Source: Chrysomallon squamiferum
Lineage: Eukaryota; Mollusca; Gastropoda; Neomphalida; Peltospiridae
Assembly: GCA_012295275.1 (NCBI GenBank)
Contig: CM022667.1
Span: forward strand, 14,637,168 to 14,649,667
Direction of reading: 5' to 3'
Length of the DNA stretch: 12,500 bases
A program made the translations under genes and the position numbers. Under the pieces are notes generated by a model. It did not search any database. It was not told the origin of the DNA and saw only the letters and a list, made by a program, of their open reading frames with translations. Shown here piece by piece: positions 1-7,251 of the stretch (the first letter of the stretch is position 1; each line of letters begins with the position of its first letter).

Positions 1-200
1 CGATAATAATTGGTTAATTTATGACCGCGTGTCTTGTTCTTGCTTTCCAATCCATCGTCGAAGGAGAGGAACCGCCGACTGTTCTGCTAGCCAAATTGGC
101 TGATTGAATTTTTAGAAATTATCGCGCTATTACGAGGGAAAGGAGTAAATTAGGTGTTTAAGTAAACTGTTTTTCTTGCGAAATGGATAAAAGAGAAAGA
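1..200. other. Unique non-coding leader sequence
   Basis: No gene or known repeat is recognisable here. It is mixed-composition sequence with no long open frame. The only local structure is a short near-palindrome at 89-101, with 6-bp arms AGCCAA and TTGGCT around one central base. Confidence 0.5.
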
Positions 201-368
201 AAAAAAAAAAAAAAAAAAAAAGGCGGTTTTTAATGAAAATAAAGAGATGATTTATACTGATGATGAGCCAGATGTCGTGGTGATGGGGTGTGCAGAAAAA
301 AAAAAAAAAAAAAAAAAAAATTAAGTTTTATTAAAAACAAAAAGAAAAAAAAAAAAAAAGAAAAAAAA
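201..368. repeat. Cluster of poly(A) runs
   Basis: Three long A-runs lie within 170 bp: 21 A at 201-221, 25 A at 296-320 and 15 A at 345-359, the last followed by another 8 A at 361-368. The DNA between them is ordinary AT-rich sequence. Such runs can be retroposon tails or simple slippage expansions. I see no poly(A) signal, target-site duplication or retroposon body attached to any of them, so slippage is the simpler reading. Confidence 0.85.
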
Positions 369-444
369 TGAAGACATGAGTTCCGCCGTTTTAAAATGAT
401 ATATGAGTTTAGTGAAAAGGGTAAAGTTAAAAATCGATGAACAT

Positions 445-527
445 ATCATTATCATCATTACCGTCATCATCGACGCCATCATCATACATCACCTTCATCA
501 TCATCATCATTGTCATCAGGATCATCC
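445..527. repeat. Degenerate (ATC)n trinucleotide tract
   Basis: Interrupted ATC/TCA units run through this interval. The purest stretch is at 495-510. Interruptions such as ACC, GCC and AGG mark it as an old, decayed microsatellite. Confidence 0.85.
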
Positions 528-592
528 AGCAAGTTTACGCAGACCATAACATTTTTTTGCTCTTTCTCTGTGAAAGATAGAGAAGATGAAAG

Positions 593-600
593 ATGAGTTC

Positions 601-696
<96 letters not shown>

Positions 697-745
697 CGGG
701 AGGGAGAAAGAGAGACAAAGAGATAGAGGGAGACTGACAGATACT
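593..745. repeat. (AG)n microsatellite with purine-rich flank
   Basis: A pure (AG)n run of about 44 copies spans 605-693. It is followed by an impure purine-rich stretch (GAGGGAGAAAGAGAGACAAAG type) to about 745. Open frames crossing it encode only Arg-Glu on the plus strand or Ser-Leu on the minus strand and are not genes. Homopurine/homopyrimidine mirror tracts of this length can form triplex DNA in general; that is known physics, not something shown here. Confidence 0.97.
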
Positions 746-1247
746 ACACAAAGGGAGATGAAACCAGTCATAACTAAATAAAATAACTGTAAAAAACCAG
801 TCCATTCATCTTCAGCAGGATTTTCAAAGAGCTGACAATATCGTGATATCTGTTGTGATTCTGTCTTGAGCTCGTCATCGAAAGTTAAACCTACAACTGT
901 TTGTAATTACTGGAACACTGCACTTGGACAAACGACTGGAAGTTTTGATTGGCATATCAATTCATTAACACAACATCGACGCTCTTTAAACGTAAGAACT
1001 TGCTTTGTGAGCGTGGAGCGGTTTCATTAAAACTTGTTCTTTCTGTACGAATATTCGCACATCTGGGAGCGAGAGAAATAATGGATGTTTTATGGATCTG
1101 TTCTGTATGCCTGTACGTTTTCGTTTCGTACAGACGGTTTCATTCCGTTCTTTTGTGAATTCGCCGAGAGAACGGAAGCTCCATTTCACAACAGAGCTTC
1201 AGATATTAATCTGATATTACACTATCGGTAAATCGGTTATATCTTTG
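746..1247. other. Unique non-coding block with many small inverted repeats
   Basis: About 500 bp without microsatellites and with scattered CpGs. Open frames of 67-69 codons cover 949-1189 on both strands, but they resemble no family and are of chance length. Small stem-loops are frequent. There is a 5-bp stem at 838-849, another at 945-960, and a dense cluster from 1048 to 1213 that is listed separately. Confidence 0.5.
1048..1213. repeat. Cluster of consecutive inverted repeats
   Basis: Five inverted repeats follow each other closely. 1048-1057 is a perfect 10-bp palindrome (CGAATATTCG). 1111-1117 pairs with 1127-1133 (CTGTACG/CGTACAG, 9-nt loop). 1143-1151 pairs with 1169-1177 (TTCCGTTCT/AGAACGGAA, 17-nt loop). 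1175-1181 pairs with 1194-1200 (GAAGCTC/GAGCTTC, 12-nt loop). 1200-1204 pairs with 1209-1213. The last three abut or overlap by a few bases. A direct repeat CGGTTTCATT also occurs at 1019-1028 and 1135-1144. The pairing is read directly from the sequence; function is unknown. It may be part of a structured RNA, a decayed foldback element, or chance. Confidence 0.6.
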
Positions 1248-1248
1248 C

Positions 1249-1445
1249 CACTATTACAACAACAACAACGTCTACAACAACAATTACTGCTACTGCTACC
1301 ACTACATCTAAAACAACTACTGTCACATTACTACTGCTACTGTCGCTACTACTACTACTACTACTAATAGTACTACTACTACAATTATCACTAGTAATAG
1401 TACTACTACAGATACAACTATTACTAGCATTTCTATTACTACTGC
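1249..1445. repeat. Degenerate (CTA/CAA)n trinucleotide tract
   Basis: ACA, ACT and CTA units dominate the whole interval, with a short pure CTA run near 1348-1366. Interruptions are frequent. It is one of three similar trinucleotide-rich tracts in the window, with 3541-3715 (complementary sense) and 8145-8482. Confidence 0.9.
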
Positions 1446-1772
1446 CACTAGTATGAATTAAGTGGTATTTTACGGTATTAAATTAATACGAGGTACGACA
1501 ATAAATAACTATAATTTAATGTTCAGTAATGAAAATCTCACACAAAAATTGGATACTTGAAATAAACGAATACTTGACCACAGAGAGAAAGTAACTTAAT
1601 CTGTTGGTATGAGCAAGAAGAAAAAATAGCAGATAAAAATCATTATTTAGATGTTTTAAAATGTCAAATTATACAAGATGTAAATCAAAGAGTATGGATC
1701 GATGATTTGATTAAAATTCTGTTATTAATCCATCAAACAAGCCACTAACAAAATGGACGTGAACAAATAAAA
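1446..1772. repeat. AT-rich block with probable decayed units of the 67-bp repeat
   Basis: No gene is visible. Three stretches resemble the tandem unit at 2221-3025: around 1509-1540 (TTTAA, then TTC, then AAT spacing), 1555-1610 (GAAATAAACGAATACTTGAC followed by a GTAACTTAATCT segment), and 1694-1742 (GATCGATGATTTG followed by AAAATTCTG). The resemblance was judged by eye and each copy is heavily diverged. If correct, the tandem array once extended about 700 bp further left. Confidence 0.4.
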
Positions 1773-1967
1773 TGACTGACTGACTGACTGAGTGAATGAA
1801 TGATTACATAATAATTAAAAATAAGCAGACAGACAGATAAATAGATAGAAAGATAGATAAGTAAATAAATGAGAAAATAAATAAATAGATAATGTATGTT
1901 AATAAATAGAGAGATAGATAGATAGACAGAGACAGATATATAGATAGCTAGATAAACAGAGATAGAC

Positions 1968-2010
<43 letters not shown>

Positions 2011-2205
2011 CAGAAAGACAGACAGAAAGACGGACAGACAGACAGACAGACAGGTAGGTAGGTAGGTAGGTAGATAGATACATAGATAGACAGACAGATA
2101 CTCAGACAGATAGACAGAGAGATAAACAGACAGACAGACAGAAGATAGATAGACAGAAAGAGAGAGACAGGTAGGTAGGAGATATATAGATAGATAACTA
2201 GATAG
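1773..2205. repeat. Compound tetranucleotide microsatellite (GACT/GATA/GACA/GGTA)
   Basis: A mosaic of simple repeats. GACT units at 1773-1790 pass into GAAT, then mixed GATA/GACA from 1826. A pure (GA)n lies at about 1979-2008, (GACA)n near 2031-2052, (GGTA)n near 2053-2072, then more GATA/GACA and GGTA to about 2205. Minus-strand frames of 112 and 125 codons are Ser/Leu/Tyr-rich readings of this repeat, not proteins. The block sits within what looks like a decayed 67-bp tandem array. Confidence 0.95.
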
Positions 2206-2220
2206 AAAATAAATAATAAA

Positions 2221-3025
2221 ATAAAGACTGAAAATAGTTTAGTAACTCGGATGTTAATCATATCATGAAATAGCAAATTGACAAGATAATTTAGAAACGA
2301 AAAATGATTTAAAGTTCAAGAGAAAAAAATATTCTTGATAATAATAAATACTTGACAGAACGTATATTGAAAATAATTTAACATTCTCAAATAATACTTT
2401 AATATGAAACAATGAATATTTGGCAGAATATAGATCGAATGTAATTTGATATTCTGAAATAACTGTAGTTAAAAACGTCAAACTCTATGAGAAAACCAAA
2501 GCAGATTAATAACAAGAAATAATAATATCGAAAATGAAACCTTAGTTATACGAAATAAACAGATCGAAAATAGTTTAATCTGCTCAAATGAACACTGTCG
2601 TTTGAAACGTTAAAACAGACGAGAAATCGAAACGTAGCTTAATCACTTGAGATAATAATATCGTATGAAACACCAAATTATATTAAAGAACATGAACTGA
2701 AACTAGTTAGATCTTTGGAAATTAACACTGTCATTTGAAACACCAAAATGAATCAGAAAACGAAAAGCCGCTTAATAACTTGAAATAACAATCTCGTACT
2801 GAGACTAGTTAGGTGAAAGAACGTAGATCGACAATGATTTCTAACATTCTGAAATCAAAACTGTCGTATGAAATAACGAATCATCGGAAAGAAGAGAGAC
2901 AGAAATAAGTCTGATATCTCGAAATCAGCGGCGTCGTACGAAACAACGGTCAACATTTAAAGAAAAGACACCCACAGAAAAGTCATCTTAATAACACGGG
3001 AATTAATTCTGTCATGAAACAACAA
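2221..3025. repeat. Diverged minisatellite, ~67-bp unit in ~133-bp dimers
   Basis: About twelve related units follow each other. Each ends in a motif close to TCGTATGAAAC. By eye the anchor lies near 2264, 2332, 2398, 2464, 2528, 2598, 2661, 2731, 2793, 2863, 2934 and 3011, a spacing of 62-77 bp. From about 2464 to 2863 two unit types alternate. Type A (2598, 2731, 2863) carries GAAAATAGTTTAACATTCTG-like sequence before CACTGTCGTATG. Type B (2528, 2661, 2793) carries TAGCTTAATAACTTGAAATA-like sequence before ATATCGTATG. Same-type copies are 132-133 bp apart, which implies a dimeric higher-order repeat. Units are heavily diverged and no frame stays open, so this is a decayed satellite, not coding DNA. 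The first unit and the 2332 unit are the weakest. Confidence 0.75.
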
Positions 3026-3054
3026 ACAAATAACAAACAAAAAACAACCGGATC

Positions 3055-3470
3055 GTAGATGGGGAAACACATCTCGTTGAACCTTTTAATCAATACAAAC
3101 ACATCGACGCGAGACAATGAACTCTTTTAACACAGATAAAAACATTGACGTAGATGCGATGGCCGCTTGCGATGGTCAGCGATGGACTGGTAATTATCGG
3201 TGTTTTCTTCCGAGCCGCGCGCGAGGGCCTTTTTTTTTTTTTTTTTTTTTGGCGTCTGCTTTTCGCGCCTTCTCGAGATCGCCGGGTCACTGGTATGGTG
3301 TAGCAATTTGCGTTTTAATAGAATTAAGTGAGCTAGAAATGAAACGTTACAATATCCCGATATCGACCACGTGTGTTGCGGAAGCTCCTGATCGGCAACA
3401 GGCTTTGAAACGAAACAGATTTTTAATTCAAACTCGTCGCTGTACATTTAGCCAAAGCAAATCCTTATAG
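3055..3470. other. CpG-containing unique block, possible regulatory DNA
   Basis: This non-repetitive block has roughly 28 CpGs between 3100 and 3400 by eye, including a GCCGCGCGCG stretch near 3214-3223. It contains three copies of GCGATGG at 3156-3162, 3169-3175 and 3179-3185, and a CACGTG E-box at 3368-3373. A run of 21 T at 3230-3250 interrupts it. It differs from the AT-rich repeats on both sides. It could be a conserved regulatory element or an old exon-bearing segment, but nothing in the sequence proves either. Confidence 0.4.
3117..3470 (+). CDS. Doubtful 117-codon open reading frame
   Basis: An ATG at 3117 has A at position -3, and the frame stays open to a TAG at 3468. The product would be 117 residues. 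I recognise no domain, signal peptide or membrane segment. A block of six consecutive Phe around residues 39-44 comes only from the T21 run at 3230-3250, which should vary in length between individuals and would break any real reading frame. A minus-strand frame of 106 codons overlaps most of it, so openness here is not strand-specific. It is included because it is the longest non-microsatellite ATG frame in the window. I think it is probably not a gene; an exon cannot be excluded. Confidence 0.08.
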   Translation: MNSFNTDKNIDVDAMAACDGQRWTGNYRCFLPSRARGPFFFFFFLASAFRAFSRSPGHWYGVAICVLIELSELEMKRYNIPISTTCVAEAPDRQQALKRNRFLIQTRRCTFSQSKSL

Positions 3471-3540
3471 AAAAAAAAAAGGAAGAAGAAAAAAAGCATT
3501 TACGTTTTTCTTTTCTTTTCACTGTTGATTCGTTCATAAA

Positions 3541-3715
3541 GTGTGTGTAGTAGTTGCTGTTGCGGTTTGTGGTTGGAAAGGTAGTGATGATGGTGGTGAT
3601 AGTAGTGGTGGTAGAAGGAGCTGCTGTTGTAGTGATAGCAGTAGGAGTAATAGTAGTTATGGTTATACTGGTAGTGACTATAGTAAATGCAGCAATATCA
3701 GTAGTAGTAATATTG
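3541..3715. repeat. Degenerate (GTN)n trinucleotide tract
   Basis: GTA, GTG, GTT and GCT units fill the interval, for example GTAGTAGTTGCTGTTG at the start and AGTAGTAGTAAT near the end. Plus-strand frames here translate to Ser/Gly- or Val-rich low-complexity peptides and are artefacts. Confidence 0.85.
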
Positions 3716-4430
3716 TTTTTCTCTGTGTGTGTATATAATATTATATGCTTATCTTTTTATCGTCAACATCAGTGTTATAGTAACTGTAGTGGTAATGGGC
3801 GTAGCACTAGTTGATTTGTTTTTAATATAACAGAAGTAATAACTGTATATATAAAGTACGCAGTGGTAAATGATTTTAATTTTATTCAGACTTCAGTTTC
3901 CTGGTGTAACTTACCTACAAATGATATTTTATTTGAAACCAAAACAATAATTCTCATACAGATTTTTAAGTATTTCCTACAAACATATGAGATTTCCAGA
4001 ACATGAATATTTGTGATTTTCATTATATCTTTCCTTCATGGTAGACATATCTACATATAAGAACCTACTATAATCATATTGCCATTTAGTGTTATTTCAT
4101 ATTAAAATCTAGCATATGTGTACGTATATGATACACGAATCCTCATTTTACAAATTAAGTCTTATCAGTCGTGCTGGAATCGGCACAAGAAACAAATTCG
4201 TACCAACAGTTATAATGATCGAAACACCACGACCCTACAAGACCAACACACTGACAAATATTTCATAGAACGTATTGTGATTATCATTCGATCTGAAGAC
4301 CTCTGCTGACAATACTGGATGAAGGAGAACAAAAGTCTTCCATATTTTTAAGAAAAAAAAAACTGTTGCTCGATATCAAGATCCTTACATGTCTGTTAGA
4401 AAACCTTGTTGTTGCTAATATTATTTATTG
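3716..4430. other. AT-rich unique sequence, nothing recognised
   Basis: About 700 bp without a gene, long repeat or clear structure. A 63-codon frame at 4118-4309 begins with GTG rather than ATG and matches nothing I know. Confidence 0.5.
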
Positions 4431-4745
4431 CTTTTTTAGGATAGAAACCTTCAGGCCGGTCTCCCTGAGCGAGAAACCTTTCCTCGAGGGGAAGTAAAAA
4501 GACAATAAATTAAAATGGCCAGTAATCGCTTCCGAGCTCGCCCTGGCTAAAACGGCAATAAAGACAAACAGGCAATAAGCGTTACAGGGTAATGAAACAA
4601 AGACGTTGTTTTCTCCACGTGAGATTTCAAACGATGAAAGAAAAAAAAAAACACAATGCCATTTAGTAAATGGAATTTTGGAAAGTGTTGCCGTTTCCGC
4701 TGATGTTTTTGTTGTTTTTGTCGTCGCGGTAGTCACATTTTTCTA
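4431..4745. other. CpG-containing unique block with both strands partly open
   Basis: Non-repetitive and richer in G+C than its flanks. A good splice-acceptor-like sequence (pyrimidine run then TTTTTTAG) ends at about 4439. It is followed on the plus strand by 22 open codons, a TAA and an AATAAA at 4504-4509. On the minus strand 4736-4425 is open for 103 codons, but it starts with GTG, contains no Met, and is preceded by an in-frame TAG. Neither frame resembles a known protein. A small hairpin lies at 4659-4673 (CCATTT/AAATGG, 3-nt loop). I read it as non-coding with low certainty. Confidence 0.35.
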
Positions 4746-4772
4746 AAGTTTTGATACTTACGACAGAATACT

Positions 4773-4805
4773 ATGCACGCAGTCACACCCACACTCACAT
4801 CCGCA

Positions 4806-4857
<52 letters not shown>
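4773..4857. repeat. (CA)n microsatellite
   Basis: Impure CA/CG units lead into a pure (CA)n run at about 4810-4857, roughly 24 copies. Confidence 0.97.
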
Positions 4858-4861
<4 letters not shown>

Positions 4862-4887
4862 TTGCATACAGAGAAACAGACAACAAC

Positions 4888-4907
4888 AGGTATATAATTA
4901 TATACCT
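4888..4907. repeat. Perfect 20-bp palindrome
   Basis: AGGTATATAATTATATACCT reads identically on both strands. Its centre is pure AT. It lies 30 bp beyond the (CA)n tract. It could extrude as a small cruciform or be a dimeric protein site; no function is evident. Confidence 0.9.
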
Positions 4908-5037
4908 TTCTGTCGTCGCGGCCTGTACAAAAAAACCAGTTGTTATGACACATAAAATGCAGCAATTTTGCCATGTACGTATTTAGAAGTTGAAGCCTAA
5001 TTAAAAACTGCTAAAAATTATATTAACTGCAGAATTC

Positions 5038-5084
5038 AAGAATACTGTATACTAGCAAAAGAATACTGTTTACTGCACAGTAAA
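5038..5084. repeat. 21-bp tandem duplication followed by a hairpin
   Basis: AAGAATACTG at 5038 recurs at 5059, giving two copies of a 21-bp unit that differ by a few bases. The second copy ends in a 7-bp stem, 5069-5075 with 5078-5084 (TTTACTG/CAGTAAA), around two bases. Confidence 0.75.
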
Positions 5085-5117
5085 TTTTCTTTTAATATTT
5101 TCCAACCGCGATTATGT

Positions 5118-5128
5118 CAAAATGGCGG
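5118..5128 (+). promoter_or_regulatory. YY1-like motif
   Basis: CAAAATGGCGG matches the well-known YY1 consensus (AAnATGGCGGC core), a zinc-finger site often found just downstream of metazoan start sites. A single 11-bp match is weak evidence, and there is no supporting promoter or exon nearby. Confidence 0.15.
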
Positions 5129-5178
5129 ATTCCAAATCCCAGGAATAAATCGGATCAACGGTACAGTTATTTGAACAT

Positions 5179-5234
5179 TCACAGACACAGCCACACACGA
5201 ACGCACACACACACAAACACACACGCACACACAT
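5179..5234. repeat. Impure (CA)n tract
   Basis: CA units interrupted by CG, AA and GC bases. Confidence 0.9.
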
Positions 5235-5457
5235 ATAAGACTAATGGCAGCTTTCTAACCACTTCGGCTTCTAGTTTATTTTTCCCATTATCAAAATCAT
5301 TACATATCAATCAGAAGTACTTTCACAAGCTGCGGATAATGGGAAGGATTTTTCAGGAGCTGAAGTGATTAGAAAAACGTCATTAGCTTTTACACGTAAA
5401 ACAGACGTCTCCCTTGTGTTTTGTGTTGTCATCATCTCTCCTCACTCGCCATCAGTA
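5235..5457. other. Unique sequence, nothing recognised
   Basis: Mixed-composition DNA with no structure or gene that I can support. Confidence 0.5.
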
Positions 5458-5650
5458 AAAATAAAAACAAAAACAAAAACAAAATACACACAGACATACT
5501 CAAAATATAACAGAAAATTAAAATAATGAAATACAATTATAAAAATAAACAAATGAACAAATAAATAAGTAAGTAAACAAACAAACAAAACAAAAACAAA
5601 TTTAATAAATAATAAATAAACAGTTAATATATAAATAAATAAACAAAGAT
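5458..5650. repeat. A-rich low-complexity (AAAC/AAAT)n block
   Basis: AAAAAC units near 5460-5485 give way to irregular AAAT and AAAC units through about 5650. No frame or structure is seen. Confidence 0.85.
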
Positions 5651-5856
5651 GAATAGAATATTTCTGTTCACCTTCGGTTTTTTTTTTTCGTTAAACATTT
5701 CTAACATAATACTAAAATAATTGTTATTTTTATTTATTGTAATATGAAGCACAGCAACAATTTTATCAATACATAGAAATACTTTTATTTTCACAAATTA
5801 CTATTGTTGTATAAATTAACAAATAAATTAACTATCTGGAATACAGTAATACAAAC

Positions 5857-5906
5857 ATATTTGGAAATAATTTAATATTATGAAATGTATACTGTCGAAT
5901 GAATAT
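5857..5906 (+). repeat. Isolated copy of the 67-bp minisatellite unit
   Basis: The stretch GAAATAATTTAATATTATGA, continuing into ACTGTCGAATGAATA, matches the type A unit of the 2221-3025 array in the same order and spacing: the AATAGTTTAACATTCTG segment, then GAAAT, then ACTGTCGTATGAA. It lies 2.8 kb from the array in the same orientation and is immediately followed by a CA tract. It suggests the unit is dispersed as well as tandem. Judged by eye over about 45 bp. Confidence 0.55.
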
Positions 5907-5945
5907 TACACACACACGCACTCACACACACTCATAAACACACAC
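5907..5945. repeat. Impure (CA)n tract
   Basis: CA units with CG and CTCA interruptions, directly after the isolated minisatellite copy. Confidence 0.85.
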
Positions 5946-6420
5946 AATATCTGTCTCCGTATTAATTAAGATTAACGCTAACGTTTCTTAACTGAAAATG
6001 AAACACTTTCAAATTTGCGTTGCAGATCATAAAACTGCTAACAGCAGAATTTATTTCCGACTATTAGTTTTCTAATATTATTTATTTGGCAGATCGTCAT
6101 TAGCCGATTATTCTTCTTTTTTTTTTTTCAACATGAACACCACCAAAACTCGTCTTTGTATGGCACCCATACAAAGCCAGTTTGTTACAAGAAAGGTTAC
6201 GACAGACTTGCGACAGGAAGGGGCTTGACCGTGTTATTCCTGATGTTGTTAGCGCTCGCTATTGCAGTGTTCATCAGTTACTCATTATACGATATTATTA
6301 AATTATTAACAAGAGAGTAATGTCTCCTACGTGGCAAAACTGCACTAATCTTGTTATTTGATAATAGGTGATTGTTAATGCCTTATTGTTCGTTTTCGAT
6401 TAATGCCTGAAATCTCTCTT
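5946..6420. other. AT-rich unique sequence with one perfect hairpin
   Basis: No gene is supported. A T-run of about 11 is at 6118-6128. A perfect 10-bp stem-loop at 6154-6176 is listed separately. The rest is unremarkable. Confidence 0.5.
6154..6176. repeat. Perfect 10-bp inverted repeat, 3-nt loop
   Basis: CTTTGTATGG at 6154-6163 pairs with CCATACAAAG at 6167-6176 around CAC. It is too short for a pre-miRNA. A Helitron 3' end would have a hairpin followed by CTRR within about a dozen bases, and I do not see that. Confidence 0.9.
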
Positions 6421-6426
6421 TTTCTT

Positions 6427-6500
<74 letters not shown>

Positions 6501-6611
6501 CTCTCTCTCGTTCATTCTCTTTATCTATTTTTTCCTTTTCTCCTCTGTCGCTTTATTTCTGTTTTTATCTCTCTCTTTATCTCTCCATTTACCTCTGTTT
6601 GTCCATTTTTC

Positions 6612-6642
<31 letters not shown>

Positions 6643-6685
6643 CACTTTCTCCATTTATGTCTCCAACTTTCTCTTTCTCTTGCAG
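6421..6685. repeat. (CT)n and (CTTT)n pyrimidine tracts
   Basis: A nearly pure (CT)n spans 6430-6509 with one CG interruption at 6497-6498. A looser pyrimidine-rich stretch follows, with (CTTT)n at about 6611-6642. It ends in a TTTCTCTTGCAG sequence at 6674-6685 that would be an excellent 3' splice site. Frames across it translate to Ser/Leu/Phe runs. Confidence 0.95.
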
Positions 6686-7250
6686 AATATGCAGTTTCAG
6701 TTGTTATATTTAGATATAACTCTGCGCATATTTCTATGTGTTTCATTGCAATATGAAGCAATATTTCCATGCAATTCATAACTGTCCTCTTACAGTATGA
6801 ATGACCTATAATCATCTTCTTTAGCGTTTACTCTCAACTTTTAATAATTTTCTCAAAAAAGTCTCTCTACAAGAGAAAAAAAAAAAAAGGAGAAAAAGAA
6901 CAAGAATTTTGCTGTTGGCTGCTGAATATTAAATTACTGAAGAAGTGAAAAGTCATCAGCAACTAAATACTAGCATACATAATTCAGGCCTTTTCAAGGC
7001 GAACGTGTCAATTTTGACACACATTCGCGAACTCTTTGACTAATGAAATAATTAGGTATGAAGTAACAAAACAACATGTTGTTGGTATCGTGTATGTTAG
7101 AGTAAAATGTTGTCAGTGGTTTTAATTTATCATTCATAGTGTTTACAGATAAGTGAAATACCAGTTTGTCATATAAACTGAAGATTGCCACAGACTGCTG
7201 CATGTGCTCTAAAATTAAAACTCCTAGAATCAGATGGTTTTGACAGATTT
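6686..7250. other. Unique sequence with adjoining hairpins
   Basis: No gene is supported. The plus frame stays open for 32 codons after the possible splice acceptor at 6685 and then stops at 6779-6781. An A-run of about 12 lies near 6876-6888. Two adjoining stem-loops at 6988-7028 are listed separately. A minus-strand 69-codon frame at 6994-7203 resembles nothing I know. Confidence 0.45.
6988..7028. repeat. Two adjoining stem-loops
   Basis: The first is 6988-6992 with 6996-7000 (GCCTT/AAGGC, 3-nt loop). The second is larger: 7005-7011 with 7014-7020 (GTGTCAA/TTGACAC, 2-nt centre). It is enclosed by an outer 5-bp stem, 6999-7003 with 7024-7028 (GCGAA/TTCGC), across a 1-by-3-nt internal loop. 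The two share bases 6999-7000. Confidence 0.8.
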
Positions 7251-7251
7251 A

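Larger units (their letters stand above)
4908..5178. other. AT-rich unique sequence with a small duplication
   Basis: No gene is supported. It contains the 21-bp tandem duplication and hairpin at 5038-5084, listed separately. An 84-codon frame at 5114-5368 runs through a CA microsatellite and is probably chance. Confidence 0.45.

Noticed and set aside
593-805. Open frames of 62-78 codons on both strands
   Set aside because: They translate the (AG)n microsatellite into Arg-Glu or Ser-Leu runs.
1745-2276. Minus-strand frames of 112 and 125 codons resembling hydrophobic membrane proteins
   Set aside because: They are Ser/Leu/Tyr/Ile readings of GATA/GACA/GGTA repeats, overlapping in two frames at once.
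2221-3025. CRISPR array
   Set aside because: The unit is tandem and diverged across its whole length, with no constant repeat/unique spacer alternation, and the genome is eukaryotic.
4118-4309. 63-codon open frame in unique DNA
   Set aside because: It has a GTG rather than ATG start, unremarkable composition, no recognisable motif and chance length.
6154-6180. Helitron 3' terminus
   Set aside because: The hairpin is present but the CTRR terminus expected shortly after it is not.
6403-6781. Ser/Leu-rich 117-codon frame that could pass as a signal or membrane protein
   Set aside because: It is the translation of (CT)n and (CTTT)n tracts.
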